The notes beneath the pieces were generated by a model, which did no database searches, had not been told where the DNA came from, and saw only the letters and a program-made list of their open reading frames with translations. A DNA stretch of 64,000 bases from Sepioteuthis lessoniana (taxonomy: Eukaryota; Mollusca; Cephalopoda; Myopsida; Loliginidae), in NCBI GenBank assembly GCA_963585895.1, contig OY757934.1, positions 43,893,513 to 43,957,512 of the forward strand. Direction: 5' to 3'. Shown piece after piece: positions 31,270-42,649 of the stretch. The position numbers and the translations under genes were made by a program. Every line of letters begins with the position of its first letter. Positions within the stretch are counted from its first letter, which is position 1.

Positions 31270-32235
31270 AAAAAAACTTCTATTCAGCATGCTAACCGTA
31301 TAGCCTTCAATTAGCTTGCACAAAAGCCACACGACCGGGCAGTGAAAGAGGGCGTACGAGATCGACTCCTCCATATCACCACACCAGACGCACTCAGAAA
31401 CTGCCAGCCGCGCTGTAAACAGCTTCTTGTCAACCTATAGGGCATTTCTAATAACCGGCCGGGTAAACAATGCCTCGATGTTATTGAGGCCCAAGGCTAC
31501 GACAGAAAGGCTTTCTTGGCGTCTTCCTTCCAGAAGTCGCTCGTCTCGTTGCATTGTGCGCACATCCGACCTAGGAAACTGAGACGCAAAATGTGGCGAC
31601 GCGTCTCCTCGTTCGGTACTCCTTGGCCGCCTTTGAACGGATGAAGCTAAGAGATCTCCCGATGCACCATAGATGCCCGTTTTACTCAAATAAACTGGAA
31701 CAGGACTCTTTCCAGGTTGAATAGGACGGTGCATGGGAGAAGAAGTACTGAAAGTCGATAAAGGACCAGAAAAAGATGTGCGAGCCATACACCTCGGTCC
31801 GGCCCTTTAAAGTGAGCCTTGTTCGTAGCCATAGGTCGGTAGCGGGTACGACTTTTTCCAGTACTTCTGACCAATTCTTCTCCAGTAAGAGATTGGGACC
31901 GAACCAGACGCCGAGTATTTTGCACGGCCCGTCCCTACAACTGAAGTAGTCGGAAATAGCGAACCCCTTCAACGAATTCAACCGCAAACCCACCAACTTT
32001 TCGTGATTAATTTTGGCCCCTGTTACGACATCATACCTTCCGATATCTTTTCTCACCTCAACCACCCCAGCATTGTTCGTTACAAGCACGCTGACGTCAT
32101 CAGCGTATGCAGTATACTTGGCTGCCAAGTTGAAGACAACCCTTCGTTCATTCGTCTGTTGCGGCAGGAATTTATTCCGCCGTTCCTGGATCTCTGCCTC
32201 CACCCTGCAGATGCCTTCCCTTTTTTGAATCAAGG
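31270..32235 (-). mobile_element. Tx1-like LINE ORF2, 3' half
   Basis: On minus: TAYADDVSVLV (RT active site YADD, about 32096-32107), GAKINHEKLVGLRL, PCKILGVWFG, LERNW-like text, LRTRLTLKGRTEVY, then in another frame FKGGQGVPNEETRRHILRL and MCAQCNETSDFWKED, and finally CVWCGDMEESISYALFHCP, the C-terminal zinc-finger-like block of Tx1/L1-type ORF2. Two or more frameshifts. Endonuclease and the first half of the RT are missing; the ORF1 remnant begins directly upstream. Confidence 0.85.
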
Positions 32236-32830
32236 ACGGTCCTTTTTCTTCTTTTTTGGGAGCTCATTCTCAGAGCTGTTTATAGATGTACGAGATGGGG
32301 GTGTTGATGTTTTTAAGGAGTGAATGTTGATGTTTTCACTTCATCCTGCCGCTTCTTGAACTGAAGAAGTTTTTCGAACTTCTCCAGACCCAAGTTAGTA
32401 CATTTGACCTTTGATGTTGTTGGAGAAGTTCTTTTTGAAGAAGCTGATGTGGCGTATGTGGTAAGAGTTCTAGATCTTTCTTCAACCCTTTCCTACAATA
32501 AGCCACTCCTCTTCTGACTTGTCGACGGTGACTGTCTCAATAGAAGGAGGGGCGATTTTTCTCTCCGGCTGTACCAGGACCCGAAACCCTGACTGTAGGC
32601 GAGACTACGGGAGCTTCCATTTTACCTTTCACAGCGGCGGTTGGTAGGGATTCCGAATGTGGTCGGGCGTTTTCAGCAGGGCTTTCTTCTCCAGGCAAAC
32701 TGCAGAAAGGTAACTAATCTCGCCACAGTGCCAACAGGCTGGTTTTTTTCCCTGCTACTATTACAGGGAGCCCGCGTCTTTCCAAATCCAACCAGTTTGA
32801 AATGGAGTAGGTCTTGCTATCCAGCATAAT
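32236..32830 (-). mobile_element. Tx1-like LINE ORF1 remnant with zinc knuckle
   Basis: On minus: SNWLDLERRGLPVIVAG, then PACWHCGEISYLSAVCLEKK, a CCHC knuckle in which the His has become Tyr, later RVLVQPERKIAPPSIETVTV and a Lys/Pro-rich end (ELPKKKKK). A one-base insertion in the A run before the knuckle shifts the frame. It joins ORF2 at the YADD region, so the copy has a large internal deletion. Confidence 0.7.
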
Positions 32831-32959
32831 GTAAAATCTTTATTCCTCCTGCATATCATCATGTGCTGCTCCTACGATATCTGCAAATTGTCGCACATAA
32901 GCCGCTAAATTTTCATCTATGAGGTAACTAGACACTTCCGCTAACCCCAACACCGGAGG

Positions 32960-33180
32960 AAAGGTATGAAGCTAACTATTCTCCCTCCGTCTGTGAATAA
33001 ATAGAAGGGAAAACTAGGCTCTTTAACCTTGGTAAAGCAACCGGTGTAGAAAAAAAAATTCTGAATTCCAAGACTGAGAGAACGATGAATTGCTTGAAAA
33101 GGAACTATTTGCATAAAAATGGATTTGGCCTGAAATAACCTACAAATATGCCATAAAACAACCAACCAACCAACCAACCT
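32960..33180 (+). mobile_element. SINE C middle joined to an A/B-type tail
   Basis: AAAGGTATGAAGC to TAAAGCAACC (32960-33042) is the SINE C centre; 33118-33180 is the shared tail GGATTTGGCCTGAAATAACC and ATGCCATAAAAC then (AACC)n. This may be two fragments or a chimera of C body with A/B tail. Confidence 0.55.
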
Positions 33181-34119
33181 GACCATCGTACATTAACATA
33201 TCAGATGCTTCTCTGCATTTTTCTTGAGAAAAATTTTTTTTCAGTCCTTAGACAAAAGTGTGTGGGGTGGGGGATACCAGAACCATGAAACTAAAATGAT
33301 AAATTGATAAGTATATTTTTTTATTATCACTTCGGAGGAGTGATTCTCTTTAACGTTTCAGACAGTTGTACGCGTGCTTTTTACATTATGCTGCCCAATC
33401 GATTGTTTGTTTTTATTCATTTATTTGTTTTTTTTTATTATTTGTATTTTTGTCAATTCATCGTCATTTATCCTTTTATTGTAATCGATCAATGTCTGTA
33501 TTCCACGCCAGGAAATTTGATAATTTTGTAACCTCGGGTGAGTCAAAAGTTTTGCAGTATTTTGGTCCATGTTTATTTGCGGGGTGCATATCACGTGATC
33601 CATTCAATAGAAACTCTATTCATTATCCATCTATATATATATATATATATATATACCAGTGAGTTTTCCACTGGTCGAAGTACCTCTGAAACTATACTTA
33701 TGATATGTTGTGAAGCTACATCGTCGTACCTCTTTCGACCTTCTTCAAATCATCAAATCTTATTAAGGAGTATGAAGGGGGCTGCACTTGTACAAACCAG
33801 TGTTTTCCCGGAAACATTTCGTTCAAAATGTATCAAAACTGGTTTAAAGACTAATTGGTTCAGAATCATCTAGATATCATCACTTTTTTTCAAAGTTTCT
33901 CAACTATAAACGCGTCATCAACTTAAATTCTGAAGTAAGAAAAGATTCAGTCTCGATAGTTTTTGATCATACTTTGTATGCCTTAGTTGACAGTAAAACT
34001 TCGACATCCTAATTTAATAGAAAATATATTCACTTTCTATTTATGTCTTATGAATTTTTCTTGAAGATCTTCAGATTTTTCTCGCTTACGTTCATGAAAT
34101 CATTTGATAGTTTATTATT
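33181..34119. other. AT-rich DNA with a TA tract and a hairpin
   Basis: (TA)12 at 33632-33656, immediately followed by the hairpin CCAGTGAGTTTTCCACTGG (33657-33675). Nothing else recognised. Confidence 0.45.
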
Positions 34120-34475
34120 TTTACTCCTTTAAAGTTTTTCACATCAGTGTTAGCTGATGGTTTTTCACTGGAGTCTGAGTGACAGCAAGTCTCCTCAAGT
34201 CTCCAGGACTCGTCTCAGGATTCTGGCCGTTCTCAGCAATGCTGTCGTTTGGATAATCTCTACCCGTCCGCCAACTTCTAAGTCCTCCTGGCCTTTTAAT
34301 AATCCTTTAGTTATTGTGCCTAACGCACCGATCACAATTGGCACAATCGTTACTTTCATGTTCCACAGCTTTTTCAATTCTCAGTTTTGCAAATTCTCTT
34401 TTTTGTTGTTGATTATTATAAGGTCTGGTCTTCTGGCCGGGATTAGTTGATCCGTTTGTATGTTAAAGTCCCATA
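34120..34475 (-). mobile_element. LINE-F 3' end
   Basis: On minus: QTDQLIPARRPDLIIINNK-like text, KKLWNMKVTIVPIVIGALGT, KGLEDLEVGGRVEI-like text, ILRRVLET and a stop, then the 3' UTR GCTAACACTGATG. The coding part from 34377 to 34195 is uninterrupted, so this is among the younger F copies. Confidence 0.8.
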
Positions 34476-34640
34476 GGAGTTTATTATCATTATTATAATT
34501 ATTATTATTGGCTATAGTGGTACTGTTATTAACTTTACAGTGGAGCTAAGAGACCAAAGACAGAAGACTGTCGTCGTATATCTAAGAACCATAACTCACC
34601 ATTAACATTATTAAAGTGAGAGGAGAAAAATTCGGACTCT

Positions 34641-35108
34641 TGTAGCATAGGAAATGTATTATGGTTTAACATTTCCTCGAGCACAATAATGCAAGTACGA
34701 TTCACGGTGAATTAGCAAGGACATTTTATTGCCCGAATAAATCTAACTGTATAAATATAGAAATAACATGGAATACTGAAAGAAGTACACAAATACATTA
34801 TATAGCGAAATATCTAATTAGTTGAAAGAGTTTTAGTATAAGTTGAGAGTCCTTAATATACGTCGTATAAGAAAATGAATGAAGAGTTTAAGACATGCTA
34901 TCGTGTACAAAGCTACACGAGGTTTGTTGGGGGCGGAAGGTCTCTGGCGTTGTGGACAAGAACACACACACACACACACATTGACACGCTCACGTGCATA
35001 GTACTGGTTGTTGATGCGGGAGAGAAGATAATTTGATTTTGCCGCGCTCTTCTTATATACCCTACTTTGGTCATGCAACGTAGAGGTCATTAGTTGTTCT
35101 ATTTAACA
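34641..35108 (-). mobile_element. Possible solo LTR
   Basis: On minus it begins TGTTAAATAG, has TATATAAG about 60 bp in, GC-rich sequence and a (GT)n tract, GCAATAAAATG near the far end and terminates TATGCTACA (TG...CA). No target duplication is evident. Confidence 0.45.
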
Positions 35109-35204
35109 GACATGAGAGGTCACACCACCTCGTGGGCATAAGTCATACTATTTGATAGACACTGGAAGTAATGACCTTTTGTGCTTCCCAGCGCCAAACA
35201 GTAG

Positions 35205-35430
35205 AACTTGTCGGTTGGTAAATTAGAACACCAGTTCATATACTTCGTTAGCAAAATCTCATCTACTGGAAGCGATGTCAACGTACGCATTGGTAAAACA
35301 TGGACTTCTATTGAAGGCTTATCGACCATATAGAAATTTGATCTCTGATTAAACAAAAGAATTCTTCCAAGCTGTAGCCGTGTAATAACAACTATATGGT
35401 TGCACCACTTGGACTCTAAGGAAACGCCTG
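35205..35430 (+). mobile_element. LINE-J coding fragment
   Basis: + text KLEHQFIYFVSKISSTGSDV, NVRIGKTWTSIEGLSTI, EFFQAVAV and LYGCTTWTLRKRLG across three frames matches J at 13.1 and 49.9 kb. It stops where an A fragment begins. Confidence 0.7.
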
Positions 35431-35650
35431 GGGGATATCTCACAACAATATTAGGTCTGAGTCGGAGTGAAACTGAGAGTAAAGGCAATGAAAGGGTATT
35501 TCGCACTTTCCTGAAATCCGGGATTGAAGCCTTACCACCCGATAAGATTTAGTGTCATACTTAAAACATCCCTACTTTTTTTGGGGGGGGGGAGTCAGTC
35601 TTACACCTCTGTACGGAATACAGTCAGCATATTCTAAGCCTCACCGGGGG
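35431..35650 (-). mobile_element. Element A module inserted in LINE-J
   Basis: Degraded conserved module in reverse: AAAGGCAATGAAAGGGTATT, TTAGTGTCATAC, ACACCTCTGTACGG. LINE-J text resumes on its right. It carries no tail or internal repeats. Confidence 0.6.
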
Positions 35651-35765
35651 TGATGAAAGATAGGGACGGATGGAGAGGGTGTCAGGGAAATCCATGCTGT
35701 CAACGCGAGTTGATGGTACGCCTGCAGTGGTGCGATGATTTGCAAGTTCATTTCCATAACAAATT
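35650..35765 (+). mobile_element. LINE-J 3' end
   Basis: GATGAAAGATAGGGACGGATGG to GTCAGGGAAATCCATGC encodes the MKDRDGWR...REIHA end of J. Confidence 0.6.
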
Positions 35766-35810
35766 ATCTTTTGTGGTTCAATCGATAGTCACTGAGTGCC
35801 CCATAAGTAT

Positions 35811-36172
35811 AGCCTTGTACCAGACTTAGCAAACAACCATATATTACACCCTGATGACAAATTTAGAGTTAAGAGTTTTGAGTGATTGATTAGTTGTTTG
35901 GTTGATTAATTGATTTTAACGGCATATCAACTCATATAAGGTCATTTTATACCTAGATGTTCGGGAGTCGAGTTCATTTAACATTCATATTTACAATTTT
36001 TGTGTAGTTATTTCTTTAGTGATTTTTTTACCGGATTATAAAATTATTTCTCACGTTTTCGAACAAAATTTGCAAAAAAAATAAACGCCAAATTTAGCCT
36101 TGTACTAGACTTAGTAAACGTCTTTATATTAGACACTGATGATAAATTTAGAATCAGAAGTTTTGAGTGAGA
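35811..36172. repeat. 75-bp direct repeats around a family-K insert
   Basis: TTAGCCTTGTACCAGACTTAG to TTTTGAGTGA at 35811-35885 recurs at 36098-36172 with about 80% identity. Between them (35890-36097) is a K-type segment with TTTTAACGGCATATCAACTC. The repeats are too long for a retrotransposition duplication and may be terminal repeats or a local duplication. Confidence 0.55.
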
Positions 36173-36779
36173 CAAAGAAACAAGGAATAGCCGAAAATTT
36201 AGTTTAGAGATGACAATATTAATGCAGGCCCACTCATCACGCCATCTTTACAACTCGGCCTCACTTGCCGAATTCCCTGACCCAAGATTATCAAATTTCG
36301 CCCCGCTCCGGTCTTAGCAACACGCTCGGCAGAATAATGTCTTTAAAGCAACCAACAAGATAAAGTACGACGATGTTGGGAAGTCGGATTTGAAAGAGCT
36401 TAAGATTAAATGTGGTCTGTTGAAACAAACGAATCTCACGTGTCGGACATGAGGTATTCACCTCAAGATCTTGGTACGTCTTGTTCAATATTGTAAGCAC
36501 TGAAATATATGCTGTCTCGGTCGAGTACTGTATGACATTCAGGTGGCCCTGATACAATCCAGATATCTCAAAACAGACGTCTTTATATCAACTCTTGAAG
36601 TTTAAGACAGAAGAGGCGATTGTGATGTTGGCGTGGAGCTTAAAACTGGACTGTAACTTCGTAATGGGTGATAACTCTTGTCGAACTAATCTCGACTAAT
36701 GAGATTTTATTATGACAAATTTAAGCTTATCTTTCTTTAACGCATATTACTTTTTCTTCGTTTTTTTAAACTTTCGGTT
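36173..36779. other. Unassigned DNA with one 88-codon open frame
   Basis: An open minus frame (36557-36291, beginning MYQGHLNVIQYSTETAY) has no domain I recognise and no flanking gene structure. I do not call it a gene. Confidence 0.4.
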
Positions 36780-37010
36780 TCTTTGTTTAGGGGCATATCA
36801 GCTTACGCTGATAGTCTTATGCCAAAACTATCTTTGTTGAAGAACAGTCGAGGTACTATTCAACCAATAGCTTGTGGTGATAAGGGAGTTCAAACCTTTA
36901 CCGAGGGTATCAGTCCAAAAATGAACAATAGCAAAACAATTAGAATAGAGTTCAAACTCGTTTTACTTCGAGGCTGCAATCCATCACGTTAGCCCCTTCA
37001 ACACGGAGAC
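36780..37010 (-). mobile_element. SINE B, old copy
   Basis: Tail GGGGCATATCAGC, centre CCGAGGGTATCAG and head complement GAGTTCAAACTCG, CTGCAATCCATCACGTTAGCC, all diverged. Confidence 0.6.
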
Positions 37011-37351
37011 ACACCTGCCCTTTTTTTTCAACCTATTTCTTCTTTCTTCTTTCTATGTTTAGACTTCGCCTCTTCAGTTTTTCCTTCCTGGTTGTTTTTA
37101 TACCTTTTCTTTAAATTTCCTTCTTTCTTTCTCTTTCGTCAGTCTCTTTTCTTTTATTGCAGATTAAAAGAGCGGTAAAGTTAATCTGAAACCGAAGCAT
37201 TATAAACCTTTTTTATATGCAGACAACATTGGAGAATGAGAAAATAAAATTTTAATTTAAGAAATCAAATTTTACTTGACCAAAACTGTTCTCGTTCCCC
37301 GATGATATCTGCATCTGGAAAATAACATATAAACTAGTTCAGCTTCGTGTT
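37011..37351. other. T/C-rich DNA, nothing recognised
   Basis: Pyrimidine-rich sequence leading into the 107-bp array. Confidence 0.4.
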
Positions 37352-37790
37352 ACCCTTACCACACTTTTCTTTCTCTTCCTCTTCTTTTATTTTCTTTTTA
37401 ATCAAATAAAAGAGAAATCGTCAATGAAATGAATTGGTCCACAAGATCATCATGAAATACCCTTACCACACTTTTCTTTCTTCTCCTCTTCTTTTATTTT
37501 CTTTTTAATCAAATAAAAGAGAAATCGTCAATGAAATGAATTGGTCCACAAGATCATCATGAAATACCCTTACCACACTTTTCTTTCTTCTCCTCTTCTT
37601 TTATTTTCTTTTTAATCAAATAAAAGAGAAATCGTCAATGAAATGAATTGGTCCACAAGATCATCATGAAATACCCTTACCTCACTTTTCTTTCTTCTCC
37701 TCTTCTTTTATTTTCTTTTTAATCAAATAAAAGAGAAATCGTCAATGAAATCAGTTGGTCCACAATATCATCATGAAATACCCTTGCTAC
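37352..37790. repeat. 107-bp tandem repeat, 4 units
   Basis: ACCCTTACC starts units at 37352, 37459, 37566, 37673 and (as ACCCTTGC) 37780, exactly 107 bp apart. Units 2 and 3 are nearly identical, which implies recent unequal exchange. The unit holds an inverted TTTAATCAAATAAAAG-type core. Confidence 0.93.
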
Positions 37791-38439
37791 ACTTTTAACC
37801 TAGACTATATCACCTTACTTTTCTCTTACCTTTCTTTCTTTTTTTTATACTTTTCTTTCCATTTCAACTTCATTTTCTTTTTCTCTTTTTTATTTTCTTG
37901 CACTGATATTTTCTCTACGTGGCTTAGTATGGCACACCAGATGGGCCTCTCTGAAACAGGAAGATTATATGGCGCTAATTTTTCATGAGCGAAAAACATA
38001 ACTACCTTGAAAATCTGCATTTGAAAATCCTGCTTCAGTCTGTGCTAGAATGCTGGCCACTGGAGTCAGTTAAGAATTTACATCGAACTATAATTTTGAG
38101 AATGCTCATGAATATTCAAACAATTATTCATGAAATTGAATACCTTCTCGTTTTTGTTCTCACAATGTTTCGGTTGGTATATTCTCCGGCCATCTTTAGT
38201 TCTATCATGCTCCTCTATAAGGAGAGAGATACTCTTCCGTTTCTCTCTTTTCGGTTATTAAGTGGAAAAGGGTATCAAACAAAATTTTTGACATAGAATT
38301 ATTCTCTGATCTTTCCAAAGAATTGCATTTTGGATCCCTAGTTTTTGATGAGTATTGCAAGTTGATTTCCGTGTAAAAAATCTGAGAGTAATTCAACATA
38401 AGGACAATTTATTTGATACCGATTTTAAGTACAAAGAAG
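37791..38439. other. AT-rich DNA, nothing recognised
   Basis: A 103-codon + frame at 37985-38296 shows no domain. Confidence 0.4.
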
Positions 38440-39230
38440 AAGAAAAATGGAGAAAAGGAAAAAAAGTTAGATGAAAAGGAGAAATAAAAAAGGAGAAGAG
38501 AAAAGGAGAAAGAAAAGAAGAAAGGGGGTAACAAATGAAAAAAAGAGGAGAAAAAAGGAGTAGAAAAGGAGAAAAGCAAAGCGGAGAAGAGAAAAGGAGT
38601 AAAAAAAAAAGAGAGAAGTGAAGAAAAAAGAGAAAGAAAAGAAGTTAACAAATGAGGAAAAAAGAGAAGAGAAAAGGAGAAGAGAAAAGGAGTAAAAAAA
38701 AAAGAGAAGTGAAGAAAAAAGAGAAAGAAAAGAAGTTAACAAATGAGGAAAAAAGAGAAGAGAAAAGGAGAAGAGAAAAGGAGTAAAAAAAAAAGAGAAG
38801 TGAAGAAAAAAGAGAAAGAAAAGAAGTTAACAAATGAGGAAAAAAGAGAAGAGAAAAGGAGAAGAGAAAAGGAGTAAAAAAAAAAGAGAAGTGAAGAAAA
38901 AAGAGAAAGAAAAGAAGTTAACAAATGAGGAAAAAAGAGAAGAGAAAAGGAGAAGAGAAAAGGAGCAGACAAATGAGGAGAGAAGAGAAGAGAAAAAGAG
39001 AAAGAAAAGAAGTTAACAAATGAGGAGAGAAAAGTAGAAAAGAAAAGGAGAAAATTGAAGAGAGAAGAAGAGGAGTGAAAAAGAGAAAGAAAAGTAGACA
39101 ACTGAGGAGAGAAAAGGAGAAGAGAAAAGGAAAAAAGAAAAGAGGTAGACAAATGAGAAGAGAAGAAGATAAGAGAAAAACAAAAACAAAAGAAATAAAG
39201 AAAAAAGAGAAAAGGAGTAAGAAAAAAACT
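38440..39230. repeat. A/G-rich block with a 91-bp tandem repeat
   Basis: AGTTAACAAATGAGG recurs at 38643, 38734, 38825 and 38916 (91-bp period) and about 39010, inside almost pure A/G sequence. The long Phe/Ser/Leu frames on minus come from this block. It is a purine strand of about 800 bp, with potential for triplex formation. Confidence 0.9.
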
Positions 39231-39387
39231 GAATTTTTAAATTCTTTGATTTGTTAAAAAACAACAAAAATATTTGATTTCTTCTCTGTTTTCTAATCGT
39301 AAGTATTTTCCATCTTTCTCCTAATTTCATTTTCGCCTATTTTTCTCTCTCCCCGACTCAAGCAAAAAAAACTCTCAGTCTCTTAGG

Positions 39388-40112
39388 GCAGTTGAATACA
39401 CCGACTGCATCTCTGCAGATGGGTAAGAATCTGACCTCTCTGAATGTCCTGTTTATGACACTAAATAATCTGATGGTGAGGCTCCAGTCCTGAAGAATTG
39501 GGAAATGTAGAGTCTCCTTTACAGCCATTACTCCCTGGTCTTCTCTTACTCAGAGAGTTAGTACCTGTTTGGGTGCCATCTATGGGTCAAATAGAACTGT
39601 TTAGATATTTAACTGTGTGCAAACAAATGACTGGTGTTGGATTAAATTTTTAGTGTCAGATAGAAACACTTGAAACCATTAAACTGTGTGCAAATAAATG
39701 TGCTCTGGTTTGTTTAAAATGACACCTGAAAACTATTCGTTTACAAATCATATATATGTGTGTGTGTATGTATGTGTGTGTTGTATAGTGGCTCGTACCA
39801 CGTTACTTCCGGTATCACAGAAGTATAAAAGACGCCATGTCTCAAGAGACAGAAGGGACACAGCAGAGCTCTGAAAGACCTCGGTCAATAGAAGACCAAC
39901 TTCGGACATAACACCTACAGTGTGAGACCTATAATACTAGTCCGACTGTACCATTTGAGTTAATAAATAATTAAGTCTGTTTCACTGCGTATCTTTCCTT
40001 ACCACGATACAACAATATATATATATATATATATATATGAAAACTTGATTTAGCATTAAATGACTTGCAAGATTCCATACGCTATAAAACCCAACCAACC
40101 AACAAAAAATGT
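39388..40112 (+). mobile_element. Element A with a nested solo LTR
   Basis: 5' module from TTGAATACACCGACTGCATC, two internal repeats, then the LTR at 39779-40014, a (TA)n tract, and the tail TTAGCATTAAATGACTTGC ... ACCCAACCAACC. Confidence 0.8.
39779..40014 (+). mobile_element. Solo LTR, 236 bp, nested in element A
   Basis: Perfect terminal inverted repeat TGTTGTAT...ATACAACA. TATAAAAG lies about 45 bp in, GGGACACAGCAGAGC in the centre, AATAAATAA near 39963. It is flanked by TG and TA microsatellites, so a duplication cannot be seen. Orientation follows the TATA and polyadenylation signals. Confidence 0.75.
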
Positions 40113-41104
40113 CAACATGCTTTTAATCTTTTTCCCTCTTTTCTTCCCTTGTGAGCTTTTTCTTTAATATTTCAACTTAATTTCCATATAAATGTTTAAA
40201 AAATGGAGAAGTTGAGAATAATTTTGGAAATCCTAAAGAGATATGAATTGTAAAAAGAAAAAAAGAAAAGTAAATACAAATAACCAGAAACATATACCAA
40301 CTCAAAAACAAAAATTAAGCAGAAGAACGAAATATAAAAAAAACACGTTTATATTAAAAAAATCTATAAAAAAAAAAAAAAAAAAATTAAAACAAAAAAA
40401 AAGTAAAAATGAAACGTTCTTTTTTTTTTTTAAATAACCATACGAATGGAATTTAAATTAAACACCCTCACCAATTGGAGGATGGAACACAAATCCAAAT
40501 CGATCAATTAAAACATTCAGATGATCAGTTTATGTTTTAAATACTTTTCTTTTTTTCACAAATAGACAGCACCTAAAAAAATTTCACAAATGCATAAAAC
40601 AAAAACAACGTATTCTGTGTATTTTTTAAAAAATCTGAAACGAAAACAAAAATAAAAATCCATGCAAGCGTTTCCAGTTGCACAAGTGAAATGGCCGCAA
40701 AAATTGAACGATAAAAATGGATGATAAAGTGGAAAGCGGAAAACGAAGGGGAAGATTACCAAACTGAATTAATTTTTGTGTGACTTCCTTCCGGCTGGGA
40801 ATCATAAGAATACTGACTAGGGATAGAATTAAGATTAGTTTCTCTCGTACCGAGATGATAAAAGGACGCCATATTTTTAAGTGGCGCCACTGAAAAATAT
40901 CTGAGTTTCCGAGAGAATTATAAAACTTTTGGGTAAAAAAGAAACGAATTAAAATTAATCGAAACACTTCAAAATATTTCTGAAATAGTATGAATAAAAA
41001 ACGCCAAAAAGAAAAAAAATGCTTAAAGTGACTTACACACCAACAATATCCCGCGCACAAATACTCAGATTCATTTATGAATGTGAATTGCTACCCAGTC
41101 GTGT
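40113..41104. other. A- and T-rich DNA, no gene
   Basis: Poly(A)-rich at 40250-40410 and T run at 40420. A 144-codon minus frame (41060-40626) is Phe-rich and without a domain. Confidence 0.45.
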
Positions 41105-41356
41105 CGGAGAGCTGTTGAATACGCCGACTGCATCTCTACAAAGGGGTAAAACCACCTATCAACGAATGTTCTAGATACGACACTAAACCATCTGATGGTG
41201 AGGGTCCAGTTCTTTGGGAGCTTTGGGAATCTAGATTACTTATTTATTGCCATTACTCACTGATTTACCCTGACCCGGAGTTGTAGTACCTGTGAGAATC
41301 CTATCAATGGGTCAAACAGAACTATTTAATGATCGACAGTAATTGAAACCATATAA
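41105..41356 (+). mobile_element. Element A 5' module, cut by SINE C
   Basis: GAATACGCCGACTGCATC to CAAACAGAACTATTTAATG, then SINE C starts inside the first internal repeat. Confidence 0.7.
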
Positions 41357-41632
41357 CTGGAGGTGTAATGGTTATCGTCAAGGGAAATGGACACGGCGAC
41401 ACGAGTTCAAATCCTGGACGAGACTAATTGCATTTCACATTGCACTAATACCCTTGGGAAAGGTATGAATCCAATTATTCTCCTTCCAGCTATGGGTAAA
41501 TAGTAGGGCAGACTGGGTTCTTCAGCCTTGGTGAGGCAACTAGTCTAGGAGAAAGAAAACTCAGAGTTCCAACCTGTTAAACTCCGCTTAAAAATTGACC
41601 TTGTATCATATCCTGCCCGAGTGGAGGGGTTT
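41357..41632 (+). mobile_element. SINE C copy
   Basis: GAGGTGTAATGGTTATCG head, GAGTTCAAATCCTGG box B, full centre and tail to GCCCGAGTGGAGGGG. Confidence 0.85.
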
Positions 41633-41694
41633 CTTTTCCTAGTTAAAGAACCTTATCTACCTGACTATTTTTCCCATAGATGAAAGGGAGGTGA

Positions 41695-41800
41695 GAAGAA
41701 CTGGATATGTAGTCTAGAAGACCTGCGATGAATGATAGAGACATATAGCGAGAGAGTTAGGGAAATTCTTGCGAGCAGTGTGACTTAATGATGATGGATA
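41695..41800 (+). mobile_element. LINE-J 3' end
   Basis: TAGTCTAGAAGACCTGCG ... GAGAGTTAGGGAAATTC encodes SLEDLR...ERVREI, followed by an AATGATGATGG tail. Confidence 0.6.
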
Positions 41801-42284
41801 TTAGCGCGAAGAGAGACGCAAACGGCCTCGTCTAAGACATAAACTCAGATCGCCGATTACATTTTTACCGTTACACTAACAACGCCTCTTGGGAAAGGTA
41901 CTCATCCATCTCTTTCTCTTCTCCTCAGATATGGAAAAATAAAATGGCAGACTGTGTTCTTTAGACTTTGTAGAAGAAGGAAAGTCATTGAAATCAAAAA
42001 CTACTTTAAGAAACCGTAGTATACTGATGTACCAATCTTCTATTATCAGCTCATCTAAAACACGTAGGTGGTTCCACAGAAACAAATCACTTGTGTGATT
42101 CACTAATCGGCTTAGCCAATAGCCATCATCGGTGCTAATCTGAGGAAAATTACAAGAGGAATATGAATTCAAAGATCAAGTATCCAAGATTCTCTTTTAC
42201 ATGTTTTGCTGATAAATATTTAATAAAATCTTGAATTCAAGAAATGTTTCTTTTTCATACGATTTTCCAACTGCTGAAAACCTT
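41801..42284. other. Unassigned; faint SINE C traces
   Basis: CTTGGGAAAGGTACTCATCC and TATGGAAAAATAAAATGGCAGAC near 41890-41950 look like a diverged SINE C centre on +. Confidence 0.4.
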
Positions 42285-42505
42285 GTTAGCAAGGCTTAGA
42301 ATACGCAGACTGTATCCCCAGCAGAAAAGTAACTCCCCCAAAGGGGGCGTTTTAAGTATGACACTAAACTGCAGCAATTGGTATGGCTCCATTTGGGGAG
42401 GATGGAGTAACTCTTCATTGCCATTACTCCCAGGTACACTCTAACCCGTAGTAGTAGTAACCTGTTAGGACTTCCTCTCTGGGTCAAATAGATCTGTTTA
42501 AAAAT
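42285..42505 (+). mobile_element. Element A 5' module, diverged
   Basis: GCTTAGAATACGCAGACTG ... TATGACACTAAACTGCAGC ... TGGGTCAAATAGATCTG. No internal repeats or tail. Confidence 0.65.
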
Positions 42506-42649
42506 TATTCATATTCAATTGGACCGCGTGCAAAAAAAATTCTTAAGAAACAACTACACAAAAATATGATTATGAATGCACAATGAACGTGATTCTCGAA
42601 CCGAGAGGCATAAGATAACCCTATACGTGTTTACATCCCTCCAGTGAGG

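Noticed and set aside
32092-32099. CRE-like TGACGTCA
   Set aside because: It falls in the YADDVS coding region of the Tx1-like LINE and is explained by codons.
38409-39330. Open frames of 60-138 codons rich in Phe, Ser, Leu or Lys
   Set aside because: They are produced by the A/G-rich 91-bp tandem block; no domain or codon signal.
40626-41060. 144-codon minus open frame
   Set aside because: Phe-rich, no domain, in AT-rich DNA; chance frame is the simpler reading.
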